Below are positions 1 through 7,470 of a stretch of 64,000 bases of DNA, in pieces. Source of the DNA: Paenibacillus sp. DCT19. Lineage in GTDB: Bacteria > Bacillota > Bacilli > Paenibacillales > Paenibacillaceae. The stretch is taken from the NCBI RefSeq assembly GCF_003268635.1, contig NZ_CP029639.1, positions 6,554,001-6,618,000 on the forward strand, read 5' to 3'. How positions within the stretch are numbered: position 1 is the stretch's first letter; each line of letters begins with the position of its first letter. Both the position numbers and the translations under genes were made by a program. The notes beneath the pieces are model-generated. The model saw nothing but the letters and a program-made list of their open reading frames with translations. It was not told where the DNA came from and searched no databases.

Positions 1-1
1 T

Positions 2-589
2 ACGATGATCAATGCGTTCTATGAAGAGCTGGAGGTGCCTTTCTTCTGTCTGGATGATGTGCAGTCCAGCTACCTCGCTACCCGCGAGATGATCGCGAAG
101 GGTCATACCCAGATTGGCATTATTGCGAAGATGGATGATCTCCAGGGCAAATACCGGATGAAGGGATACATTAAAGCGCTGGGTGAAGCAAAATTACGTT
201 TCCATCCCGAGCAGGTGCTTTCGTTTGATACAGCATCCAAACCTGAGTTATCCTCCAATGTGACTGCGTATCTAAACGAAAATAGGGATGCGCTCACCGC
301 GATTGTCTGCTACAACGACGAAGTGGGGCTTGAAGTGGTGAACGCTTGTCGGCAACTGGACATCTCCATCCCGCACGAGTTATCCATCATCGGTCAGGAC
401 AATTCGTACATTGCCAAGAACGCAAATATCCGGCTTACTACATTAACCCATCCCCAAGAGCAAATGGGACGTGATGCTGCGGATTGGGTGATTAAGAAGC
501 TGCAAGGCAAAAAGGATCTGCCGACCAATACCTACTATCAGCCCGTATTGGTAGAAGGTGAGACGGTGAGGGAGATCGAGGTAGAGTAA
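2..589 (+). CDS. AraR/LacI-type transcriptional repressor, C-terminal part
   Basis: This is the effector-binding part of a sugar-responsive repressor. The frame is open to the left window edge, so the N-terminal DNA-binding domain is missing. The visible 190-odd residues have the periplasmic-binding-protein fold typical of LacI/AraR regulators: an ATREMIAKGH segment, an AIVCYNDEVGLEVVNAC segment (the usual cofactor-pocket helix), then SIIGQDNSYIA and LTTLTHPQEQMGRDAADWV, which closes the second lobe. The last segments resemble AraR, the GntR/LacI hybrid arabinose repressor of Bacillus, more than ordinary LacI members; that is family knowledge, not a search. The ligand cannot be told from this fragment. 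An intrinsic terminator follows about 140 bases downstream. Confidence 0.75.
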   Translation, partial: TMINAFYEELEVPFFCLDDVQSSYLATREMIAKGHTQIGIIAKMDDLQGKYRMKGYIKALGEAKLRFHPEQVLSFDTASKPELSSNVTAYLNENRDALTAIVCYNDEVGLEVVNACRQLDISIPHELSIIGQDNSYIAKNANIRLTTLTHPQEQMGRDAADWVIKKLQGKKDLPTNTYYQPVLVEGETVREIEVE

Positions 590-729
590 ATTAGCATTCG
601 GAGAGTCGGTCGAGATTAAACACTTCACGTCAAAAAGTGGCGGCAGGTGAGCGCTATCTATCGTCTACACGAAAGTAATGCATATCGTAATACATGATGG
701 AATCGAATCTTCTTCATTTATATGTAATA

Positions 730-775
730 TCGCAACCGCTCGGCAGGTAAATCCAACTTGCCCTGCGGTTTTTTT
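730..775 (+). terminator. Intrinsic terminator after the AraR-like gene
   Basis: An imperfect stem (AACCGC...GGCAGG pairing with CCTGC...GCGGTT) is followed directly by a run of eight T. It separates the repressor from the iron-uptake operon. Confidence 0.7.
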
Positions 776-960
776 TCATTTCTCAGTGGCTTAACAAAGG
801 TACACTAACTCTGTTCTCAAAACCTCCTTATTAATTATTAGAAATCGTTTTAATAGAATCAGGTGCTACATATAGATTAAACTGATGCCTCTCGTCTAGA
901 TCTAGTTGTAAAAACGATACTTTCATAGGTTATGAAATTGATTAAAAACCATATTTTTCA

Positions 961-1014
961 TTGACACCCTCTCCAGAAAAGCGATATATTTATTGACGTT
1001 GATAATCATTATCA
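961..1014 (+). promoter_or_regulatory. Sigma-A promoter overlapped by a perfect Fur box
   Basis: TTGACA (961-966) and TATATT (985-990) are spaced by 18 bases. TGATAATCATTATCA (1000-1014) is a perfect 7-1-7 inverted repeat matching the Bacillus Fur box and lies over the expected transcription start. Iron-loaded Fur would block this promoter, so the siderophore transporter downstream should be made only under iron limitation. A further palindrome, GAAAACGTTTTAC, at about 1021 has no clear role. Confidence 0.85.
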
Positions 1015-1137
1015 TGGTTAGAAAACGTTTTACTATGTTCTTAATCGAATTTCCACTCTTAATCTTCAATGTTTAACTACATAAGCCGGAGATTCAGCAT
1101 CATCCAATACATTCAAGGGTTCAGGAAGGGGAAACAC

Positions 1138-2226
1138 ATGAACACGAAGAAAAAGCTATCGATCGGAACACTCCTTATCTCATTCATGCTGATCATGGTA
1201 TTAGCAGCGTGTGGGAATAAGACAGAAGAACCTGCAGCTGCTCCTGCTGCAAGTGACACGACCGCAACTCAGACAGAGACAGCAACACCTGCAGCTGAAG
1301 ATGAAAATGCAGGCTATCCAATTACGATTAAACATGCGCTCGGCGAAACAGTTCTAGAGAAAAAGCCTGAGCGTGTAGCTACTGTACAATGGGCGAACCA
1401 TGACGTTGTTCTTGCACTTGGACAAGTTCCTGTGGGCTTCTCTGCCGCAAACTTCGGTGTACAAGATGACAGCGGACTTCTGCCTTGGACGGCTAAGAAG
1501 CTCGAAGAGCTTGGCGTAACTGATCCAAACGTATTCATGGATACAGACGGACTGGACTTTGAAGCCATTTCTGACTCCAACCCCGATGTTATCCTTGCTG
1601 CATATTCCGGCATTACACAAGAAGACTATGATCTCCTAAGTGAAATCGCTCCGGTAGTCGCATATCCAACAGCTCCATGGGCAACAACATGGCGTGAACA
1701 GGTTAGCCTGAACGCTGAAGGTATGGGTATGAAAGCAGAAGGCGAACAACTGATTAAAGATACAGAAGACATGATTAATGAGAAACTCAGCGCATACCCT
1801 CAGATCAAAGACAAAAAAGTGGTATGGGTTAACTTCTCCGCTGAAGACATGTCCAAACTACACATCTATACACCTGTAGATTCCCGTGTTGCCTTCCTGA
1901 AGGAACTGGGACTGGTTATTCCAGATAGCATCACTAGCCAAATCACAGATCCTAACAGCTACTCTCTGAGCCTAAGTGCAGAGAATGCAGAAGCTCTTAA
2001 TGATGCGGATATCCTCGTTGGTTACGGAAATGCTGAGTTGTTGAAAGCTATTCAAGCTGATCCACTTCTAGGCAAAATCCCTGCTGTTCAAAGAGGCTCT
2101 GTTGCATTTATTGAAGCAGATACACCTCTGGTTGCTGCAGGTACACCTAACCCACTGTCCATTTCCTATACCATTGATGATTACCTGAAACTCATTGGCG
2201 CAGCGATCGACAAGGTCAATGAATAA
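1138..2226 (+). CDS. Iron-siderophore ABC transporter substrate-binding lipoprotein
   Basis: This 362-residue class III (FecB/FhuD type) binding protein captures ferric siderophore outside the membrane and passes it to the permease pair encoded next. The start is the ATG behind AGGAAGGGG. A lipoprotein signal peptide ends in LAAC, followed by a low-complexity Ala/Thr/Glu spacer of about 40 residues. Two Rossmann-like lobes follow, with typical segments ERVATVQWANHDVVLALG in the first and DILVGYGNAELLKAI with VAFIEADTPLVAAGTPNPLS near the end. It is the first gene of a tightly packed Fur-controlled operon. The exact siderophore cannot be predicted. Confidence 0.92.
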   Translation: MNTKKKLSIGTLLISFMLIMVLAACGNKTEEPAAAPAASDTTATQTETATPAAEDENAGYPITIKHALGETVLEKKPERVATVQWANHDVVLALGQVPVGFSAANFGVQDDSGLLPWTAKKLEELGVTDPNVFMDTDGLDFEAISDSNPDVILAAYSGITQEDYDLLSEIAPVVAYPTAPWATTWREQVSLNAEGMGMKAEGEQLIKDTEDMINEKLSAYPQIKDKKVVWVNFSAEDMSKLHIYTPVDSRVAFLKELGLVIPDSITSQITDPNSYSLSLSAENAEALNDADILVGYGNAELLKAIQADPLLGKIPAVQRGSVAFIEADTPLVAAGTPNPLSISYTIDDYLKLIGAAIDKVNE

Positions 2227-3259
2227 TACATCCGTTTCGAATGATAACCAAATACGAGCACATATGCCCAGGAACTTCATTCTGGTGTTGAGCATTTGCG
2301 TGATTCTGCTCGGTGCAACTCTAATTGCCTCACTGGTCTTCGGCTCTCGACCAGTGAGGTTTCATGAGTTAATCGACGGATTATTTCACCCGGAAGTAGA
2401 CTCCTATGGAGCCAATATTGTGCGCAAGCGGATTTCGCGAACAGTCTTCAGTTTGTTATGCGGAGCCGCTCTTGGCATTTCAGGAGCACTGATGCAATCC
2501 GTCACTCGGAACCCCCTTGCTGACCCGAGCATATTAGGCGTCAATACAGGGGCTTCCTTGTTTGTGGTTTGTGGGATCGCGTTCCTGAACATCAGCAGTG
2601 CTAATCAGTATATCTGGCTAGCACTTGCCGGGGCTGCAATCACTGCTGTGTTCGTATTCGGGATTGGCTCAATGGGGCGTGGCGGAGCCACGCCCATTAA
2701 GCTTGTTTTAGCCGGAGCGGCCATCAGTGCCGCACTTTCCTCCCTCGTCACCGCCATTATGATTCCACGATCTTATGTCATGGATCAATTCCGATTCTGG
2801 CAAGTCGGAAGCGTGGGCTCCGCTACCTGGAGTGGAATCAGTACGTTCATTCCGTTCCTCATTGTAGGTGTGATCATTGCATTGCTTACGGCTCCTGCAC
2901 TCAATGCACTGGCACTAGGCGACGATGTCGCAACAGGGCTCGGTGTTCGAACCGGAACGTTGCGCTTCATTGCCGCACTTGCAGGGGTTCTATTGTGCGG
3001 AGCAGCGACAGCTCTTGCAGGTCCCATTGGCTTCATCGGCTTGTTATCTACGCATGTCATTCGCCTGATTCTGGGGCCAGACTTGCGATTTGTCATACCG
3101 ATGTCCGCCGTTGCCGGAGCCATCATTTTGACGATATCCGACGTTGGCGGCAGGCTCATCAGCAACCCTGGAGAGCTTGAAGTCGGTGTCGTTACCGCGT
3201 TTATTGGCGCTCCAATACTAATCATCCTAGCGATGCGATCGAAAGTGCGATCCCTATGA
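2219..3259 (+). CDS. Iron-siderophore ABC transporter permease (FecCD family), first subunit
   Basis: This is a polytopic permease of the BtuC/FecCD family with about nine or ten membrane segments and the family signatures GALMQSVTRNPLADPSILG and GPIGFIGLLSTHVIRL. It forms half of the transmembrane channel for ferric siderophore. I chose the ATG at 2219, which overlaps the stop of the binding-protein gene and follows AAGG; an upstream in-frame TTG at 2195 is less likely. Its stop overlaps the next permease gene (ATGA), a sign of translational coupling. Confidence 0.92.
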   Translation: MNNTSVSNDNQIRAHMPRNFILVLSICVILLGATLIASLVFGSRPVRFHELIDGLFHPEVDSYGANIVRKRISRTVFSLLCGAALGISGALMQSVTRNPLADPSILGVNTGASLFVVCGIAFLNISSANQYIWLALAGAAITAVFVFGIGSMGRGGATPIKLVLAGAAISAALSSLVTAIMIPRSYVMDQFRFWQVGSVGSATWSGISTFIPFLIVGVIIALLTAPALNALALGDDVATGLGVRTGTLRFIAALAGVLLCGAATALAGPIGFIGLLSTHVIRLILGPDLRFVIPMSAVAGAIILTISDVGGRLISNPGELEVGVVTAFIGAPILIILAMRSKVRSL

Positions 3260-4287
3260 GAGATCAATCCATTGAATTTATTATGGCGGGCAGACGTCAC
3301 CGACGTCGCCGCTGGATACTCGTCACTAGTCTGCTGGCAGCACTAGCCTGTGTGTTATGCTGCGCTATGCTTTTACTGGGGAATACCATCTATCCGGTAA
3401 AAGATGTGATTGCCTCCCTCTCAGGGGAGAAAATCAAAGGTGTTACGTTTGCCGTAAACACGATCCGTTTACCAAGAATGCTGACAGGTCTCCTTGCCGG
3501 GTTTGCATTCGGTATTGCAGGGCACACCTTTCAGACCATGTTACGCAATCCGCTAGCGAACCCTAATGTGATCGGCATAACGTCTGGTTCAAGTGCAGCA
3601 GCCGTTTTTTGCATCGTTGTGCTTCAAGCGAGTGGGGCAGTCGTTTCCTTAGCCTCCGTAATTGCAGGTCTGGCTACTGTGCTATTCATCTATGTACTCT
3701 CTAGAGGAAAAGTGTTCTCCATTGGACGTTTAATTCTAATCGGTATTGGAATTCAGGCGATGCTTGATGCGGTCATATCTTATCTATTACTAGTCAGCTC
3801 CGAAAAAGATATTCCTGCCGCAATTCGCTGGCTTACAGGCAGCCTCAACGGTTCTCAGATGAGTGCTCTGCCACCTCTACTGATTACGGTACTTATCTGT
3901 TCGCCTATTATCATTCTATTAGGTAAACACTTAAGCATATTGGAGCTTGGTGAACAGTCGGCATTCTCACTCGGCGTGGACACGGACAGAACTAGAATTG
4001 CTCTAATTGTAAGTTCTGTTTGCATGGTTGCTATTGCTACAGCAACTACAGGCCCGATTGCCTTTGTCTCCTTCCTTGCGGGACCAATCGCGAAGAGACT
4101 CGTCGGTGCGGGGGCGTTGAACAGCATCCCGGCAGGTCTGGTTGGTATTAATCTCGTTCTAGGCGCAGATCTGATCGGGCAGTTTGCTTTTGAATACAGA
4201 TTCCCCGTAGGCGTCATTACCGGATTACTCGGAGCACCATATCTAATCTTCCTGTTAATCCGAATGAATCGAAAGGGGGAATTATAA
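3256..4287 (+). CDS. Iron-siderophore ABC transporter permease (FecCD family), second subunit
   Basis: This second FecCD-type permease (343 residues) is the presumed heterodimer partner of the preceding one. The sequence shows an Arg/His-rich cytoplasmic start, GHTFQTMLRNPLANPNVIGITSG (the same motif as GALMQ..RNPLADP in the partner) and GPIAFVSFLAGPIAKRLVG, the helix that contacts the ATPase. It overlaps its upstream neighbour by four bases and its own stop overlaps the ATG of the ATPase gene, so all four genes should be made from one message. Confidence 0.92.
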   Translation: MRDQSIEFIMAGRRHRRRRWILVTSLLAALACVLCCAMLLLGNTIYPVKDVIASLSGEKIKGVTFAVNTIRLPRMLTGLLAGFAFGIAGHTFQTMLRNPLANPNVIGITSGSSAAAVFCIVVLQASGAVVSLASVIAGLATVLFIYVLSRGKVFSIGRLILIGIGIQAMLDAVISYLLLVSSEKDIPAAIRWLTGSLNGSQMSALPPLLITVLICSPIIILLGKHLSILELGEQSAFSLGVDTDRTRIALIVSSVCMVAIATATTGPIAFVSFLAGPIAKRLVGAGALNSIPAGLVGINLVLGADLIGQFAFEYRFPVGVITGLLGAPYLIFLLIRMNRKGEL

Positions 4288-5096
4288 TGAAACCGACACA
4301 TGTGTTTGAAGCCAAACAGCTTGTTGCTGGATATGACAATAAAACGATCATTCATGGCGTCGATCTGGTTATTCCGAGCAATAAAATAAGCGTGATTATC
4401 GGTTCCAATGGTTGTGGCAAATCCACACTTCTCAAAACCATGGCTCGGCTCATTAAGCCGACATCTGGCAGCATTACGCTGGACGGCAAAGCCATCGGTA
4501 AGATTCCACCCAAGCAGTTGGCTCGCGTAGTCGGGCTTCTCCCGCAGTCTCCCATTGTTCCAGAAGGTATCTCCGTTGCGGATCTCGTTGGTCGAGGCAG
4601 ATTCCCACACCAATCCTTGTTTAGTGGTTGGACGAAGAAGGATTACGAGGCTGTCGCGGAAGCAATGACCATTATGAACATTACCGAGTTCGCCAATCAT
4701 AACATCGACGAGCTCTCCGGCGGACAACGTCAGCGTGTCTGGATCGCCATGGCGTTAGCGCAACAGACCGACATTCTGTTTCTGGATGAACCAACGACGT
4801 TCCTTGATATCACCTATCAAGTGGAGATTCTTGACCTGCTTACCGAACTTAATCGTACACATGGGACAACCATTGTTATGGTGCTTCATGACATCAACTT
4901 GTCTGCACGTTATGCGGATTATATCTTTGCACTCCACACCGGAAAGCTTGTCGCTGAAGGCACGCCTACAGAGGTTATTACAAGCGGACAGGTCAAAGAC
5001 ATTTTTGGACTAGATTGCACGGTTATTGAAGACCCAATCTCGGGTTCTCCTCTCGTTGTACCAAAGGGACGATATCACGTTCATGGTGCGCATTAG
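4287..5096 (+). CDS. Iron-siderophore ABC transporter ATP-binding protein
   Basis: This 269-residue ABC ATPase of the FecE/FhuC class powers the importer. It has Walker A GSNGCGKST, the Q-loop at LLPQSP, signature LSGGQRQRVWIAMALAQ, Walker B ILFLDEPT and the switch histidine in VLHDINLSARYAD. The start codon overlaps the permease stop (TAATG). It is the last gene of the operon and a perfect terminator hairpin lies 77 bases downstream. Confidence 0.95.
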   Translation: MKPTHVFEAKQLVAGYDNKTIIHGVDLVIPSNKISVIIGSNGCGKSTLLKTMARLIKPTSGSITLDGKAIGKIPPKQLARVVGLLPQSPIVPEGISVADLVGRGRFPHQSLFSGWTKKDYEAVAEAMTIMNITEFANHNIDELSGGQRQRVWIAMALAQQTDILFLDEPTTFLDITYQVEILDLLTELNRTHGTTIVMVLHDINLSARYADYIFALHTGKLVAEGTPTEVITSGQVKDIFGLDCTVIEDPISGSPLVVPKGRYHVHGAH

Positions 5097-5172
5097 GCTG
5101 GTTTCATACTAAAAATGAGAATGAAGAACTCAAATGGCTCCGAAGATGAGTCTACAAGATTTCGTGAAACAA

Positions 5173-5210
5173 ACCCCTGTCTTATTAAGACAGGGGTCCT
5201 TGCTCTTTTC
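5173..5210 (+). terminator. Terminator of the siderophore operon
   Basis: A perfect 12-bp inverted repeat (ACCCCTGTCTTA, one base, then its complement, 5173-5197) is followed by a T-rich stretch. Confidence 0.85.
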
Positions 5211-5243
5211 AGATATAGAAATAATCTAGCTACATCTCGTCTA

Positions 5244-5408
5244 TTAACTTTGTTGTTTATGCTGATAGATCTTCATGACAGATGCATACAGAAATATCGG
5301 GATTAACACCGCCATATATTTCACTGATCCCTCGATATTCGTAAACCATATTATAGTCACACTTGTTAGGATATACATGATAGCTAAAAGCAGTTTAAAA
5401 GGTTTCAT
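5244..5408 (-). CDS. Small two-helix membrane protein (54 residues), function unknown
   Basis: A short frame starts MKPFKLLLAIMYILTSV and holds two hydrophobic stretches (residues about 5-22 and 31-44) separated by a short polar loop, with a charged tail KIYQHKQQS. It has a good ribosome site (GGGAGG, nine bases before the ATG), which is the main support. It lies between the siderophore operon and the glycan operon, on the strand of the latter. I do not recognise the family. Confidence 0.5.
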   Translation of the reverse strand: MKPFKLLLAIMYILTSVTIIWFTNIEGSVKYMAVLIPIFLYASVMKIYQHKQQS

Positions 5409-5504
5409 TCCCCATATCCTCCCATTCCTTTAAGGTACGTAATATTCACCTATACGACTCGGCTATACTCCTCCAATGATCAGTAGAGTACTTACTCCTA
5501 TGCA

Positions 5505-5543
5505 AAAAAGAGGCTATACAAGCTTAACGCCGTATATACCTCT
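5505..5543 (-). terminator. Terminator of the glycan operon
   Basis: Read on the minus strand, AGAGGTATATAC pairs with GTATAGCCTCT and is followed by a run of six T. It lies 63 bases after the stop of the 617-residue membrane protein. Confidence 0.75.
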
Positions 5544-5605
5544 TCTCTATCCATTTTACACTATTTAACCATAAATGGAACCTAGGTCTTATATTAGAAC
5601 ATAAT

Positions 5606-7459
5606 CTACGTTAACGTAAGAACGATTTGTTCTCCGGATCGGGTAATTTTATAGATACCCTCCTGCATGTCGATTCCGTAATGCTTTTTCAGCAGGTATT
5701 TGGCGTTGAGATCGGTCTCGACAACCACGAGATAATCATAGTTACTCAGCAAGTTGTCCATGTTATCCTCATAGAACAACACGATGCCGTCCACATGCGG
5801 TGCATATAGGAAGTATTTGCCGACATACTGCATGTAATAATTCGTAACCTGTTGATCCCGGTCAGAGCCGTAGAAGAGATACCGTTGTGTATCTTCTTGA
5901 CCACCTGCGTACCACCGATCACCCGTCACTGCATGAATTTTATAGGGAAGTGTCGTATCATAGCTATTCGCAATGGAGGCCATACCATTGTATTCCGACA
6001 ACAAAATGGTGCCTGCAAGTGCCATACATGCGATGATTCCCTTTTGATAATGCCCCTTCGACTGAACTGATTTGAACGACTTGAAGTCCGGTACTTCACC
6101 GATTCGATAATGAAACGAACGCTCGACATCAACGGCAGCACACAGCACCAACCCACCAGCGAAGAGAACTACAATACTGGAAGCATAACGTTCAAATCCA
6201 GCCAGTCTCACCGCTTCATCCACCGGCATGGAGAAGAGATAGAGCGCCAGTATCCCTGCATAGTACAGCAGCAACACAACATTCAGTGCAATCAGCACTT
6301 TCCACAGGTTCCACTTCTTCTTGAGTACCGTGTAAGCCACAATGGATGCTGCAATAGCCACAAGCTGGAAAAGCACAATACCGATTACGGGTCTAGTCGT
6401 AATATCTATACTTGATTTCAGGAAGAGCGTCAGAATCTCCCACTTCTGCTCTGCCGTTTTGCCAGCTTTAAGCGCCGAACCTGCGCCCTCGAACTTGTTA
6501 TCTATCCCTTGGAACACTGTCGCCATACGCCAGCTCCAGCCGAAATACGGCAACAATGCACCACCAATCGTTCCGAACACTGCCAAACCAATTTTCCAGT
6601 TCGAGCGTTGCTTATTTCTAAGCCAGGTGTACAACAGGAAGATCAGGCCAATCGCTGCAAAAATAACACCTGTACTCTTAATCACTGTCAGCACACCTGC
6701 CAGCGGAAGAACAATGATACAAGCCCGTTTAAGATCATGCCGATACTGATAGATCACTGCCAGAATGGCAAGTGCATAGATCGGAAGCAAGAAATCCACC
6801 AGCAGGTTGGTGATGCGAATCGTCAGGTTGAAGAAGGACAGTGTCGATAAGCCGAATCCAAGAAAGGCATACAGCAGGAATCTTTTCTTCTCTGACACGA
6901 CGCCAAACATCGCATAGAAACAGGAAAAGATCAGCAGCGCCTGTGCCAGCAACATCGTGGACTGGGCATGTCCCATGAACCGGCAGACGTAATAGATAAA
7001 CGACGATGTTCCGAGCGGATAGTTTTTGAAATCGATCAGGTCAGAATCTGGCGTCGGGAACGCATTGGTACTGAGCATCTGCTTCAACACAATCGCCCAG
7101 TGCGAGAAGTTATCGTAGTGTGTCAGTTCATTTTGGAACAGAATCAGCAAAAAGATAAACGTTCCGCCTAGAAAGCTAAGCTGGAATAGCGAGAACATGA
7201 ATTGTGGCTTTGCCCCTAGTCGTACAGCTTGAGCCAACGTATCTCGAAACAGCAGTAAACCTATAATTAGCACCACGATGCTTCCTATAAAGAGTTGACC
7301 TACCAGGCCAATAAAAAATACGATACAGGCTATTGCGGAGAACACAAATATAGGGATGAACTCCCAGCGTAATGAGAGTACCTTCCGAACAAACTGCATG
7401 TAACCTACAAAGGAGATTATCAACAAAACTCCCATTACAAATTGAAGCAAACTGAGCAT
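5606..7459 (-). CDS. Large polytopic membrane protein, possible GT-C-type glycosyltransferase
   Basis: This is a 617-residue integral membrane protein with roughly 12-14 hydrophobic segments through about residue 490, then an extracytoplasmic C-terminal domain of about 130 residues. The first large loop holds HYDNFSHWAIVLKQML and FPTPDSDLIDFKNYP, which recalls the acidic first-loop signature of GT-C glycosyltransferases that use lipid-linked sugars; this is a topology-level resemblance, not a family identification. It starts behind TAGGAGAG, 11 bases after the stop of a cellulose-synthase-like gene, and is the last gene of a three-gene operon. A role in assembling or decorating a surface polysaccharide is inferred from the operon only. 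An O-antigen-ligase-like role is an alternative. Confidence 0.6.
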   Translation of the reverse strand: MLSLLQFVMGVLLIISFVGYMQFVRKVLSLRWEFIPIFVFSAIACIVFFIGLVGQLFIGSIVVLIIGLLLFRDTLAQAVRLGAKPQFMFSLFQLSFLGGTFIFLLILFQNELTHYDNFSHWAIVLKQMLSTNAFPTPDSDLIDFKNYPLGTSSFIYYVCRFMGHAQSTMLLAQALLIFSCFYAMFGVVSEKKRFLLYAFLGFGLSTLSFFNLTIRITNLLVDFLLPIYALAILAVIYQYRHDLKRACIIVLPLAGVLTVIKSTGVIFAAIGLIFLLYTWLRNKQRSNWKIGLAVFGTIGGALLPYFGWSWRMATVFQGIDNKFEGAGSALKAGKTAEQKWEILTLFLKSSIDITTRPVIGIVLFQLVAIAASIVAYTVLKKKWNLWKVLIALNVVLLLYYAGILALYLFSMPVDEAVRLAGFERYASSIVVLFAGGLVLCAAVDVERSFHYRIGEVPDFKSFKSVQSKGHYQKGIIACMALAGTILLSEYNGMASIANSYDTTLPYKIHAVTGDRWYAGGQEDTQRYLFYGSDRDQQVTNYYMQYVGKYFLYAPHVDGIVLFYEDNMDNLLSNYDYLVVVETDLNAKYLLKKHYGIDMQEGIYKITRSGEQIVLTLT

Positions 7460-7470
7460 CTCTATCTCTC

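Noticed and set aside
5115..5306. 63-codon plus-strand frame after the siderophore ATPase
   Set aside because: It spans the operon terminator and overlaps the better-supported 54-residue membrane protein on the other strand.
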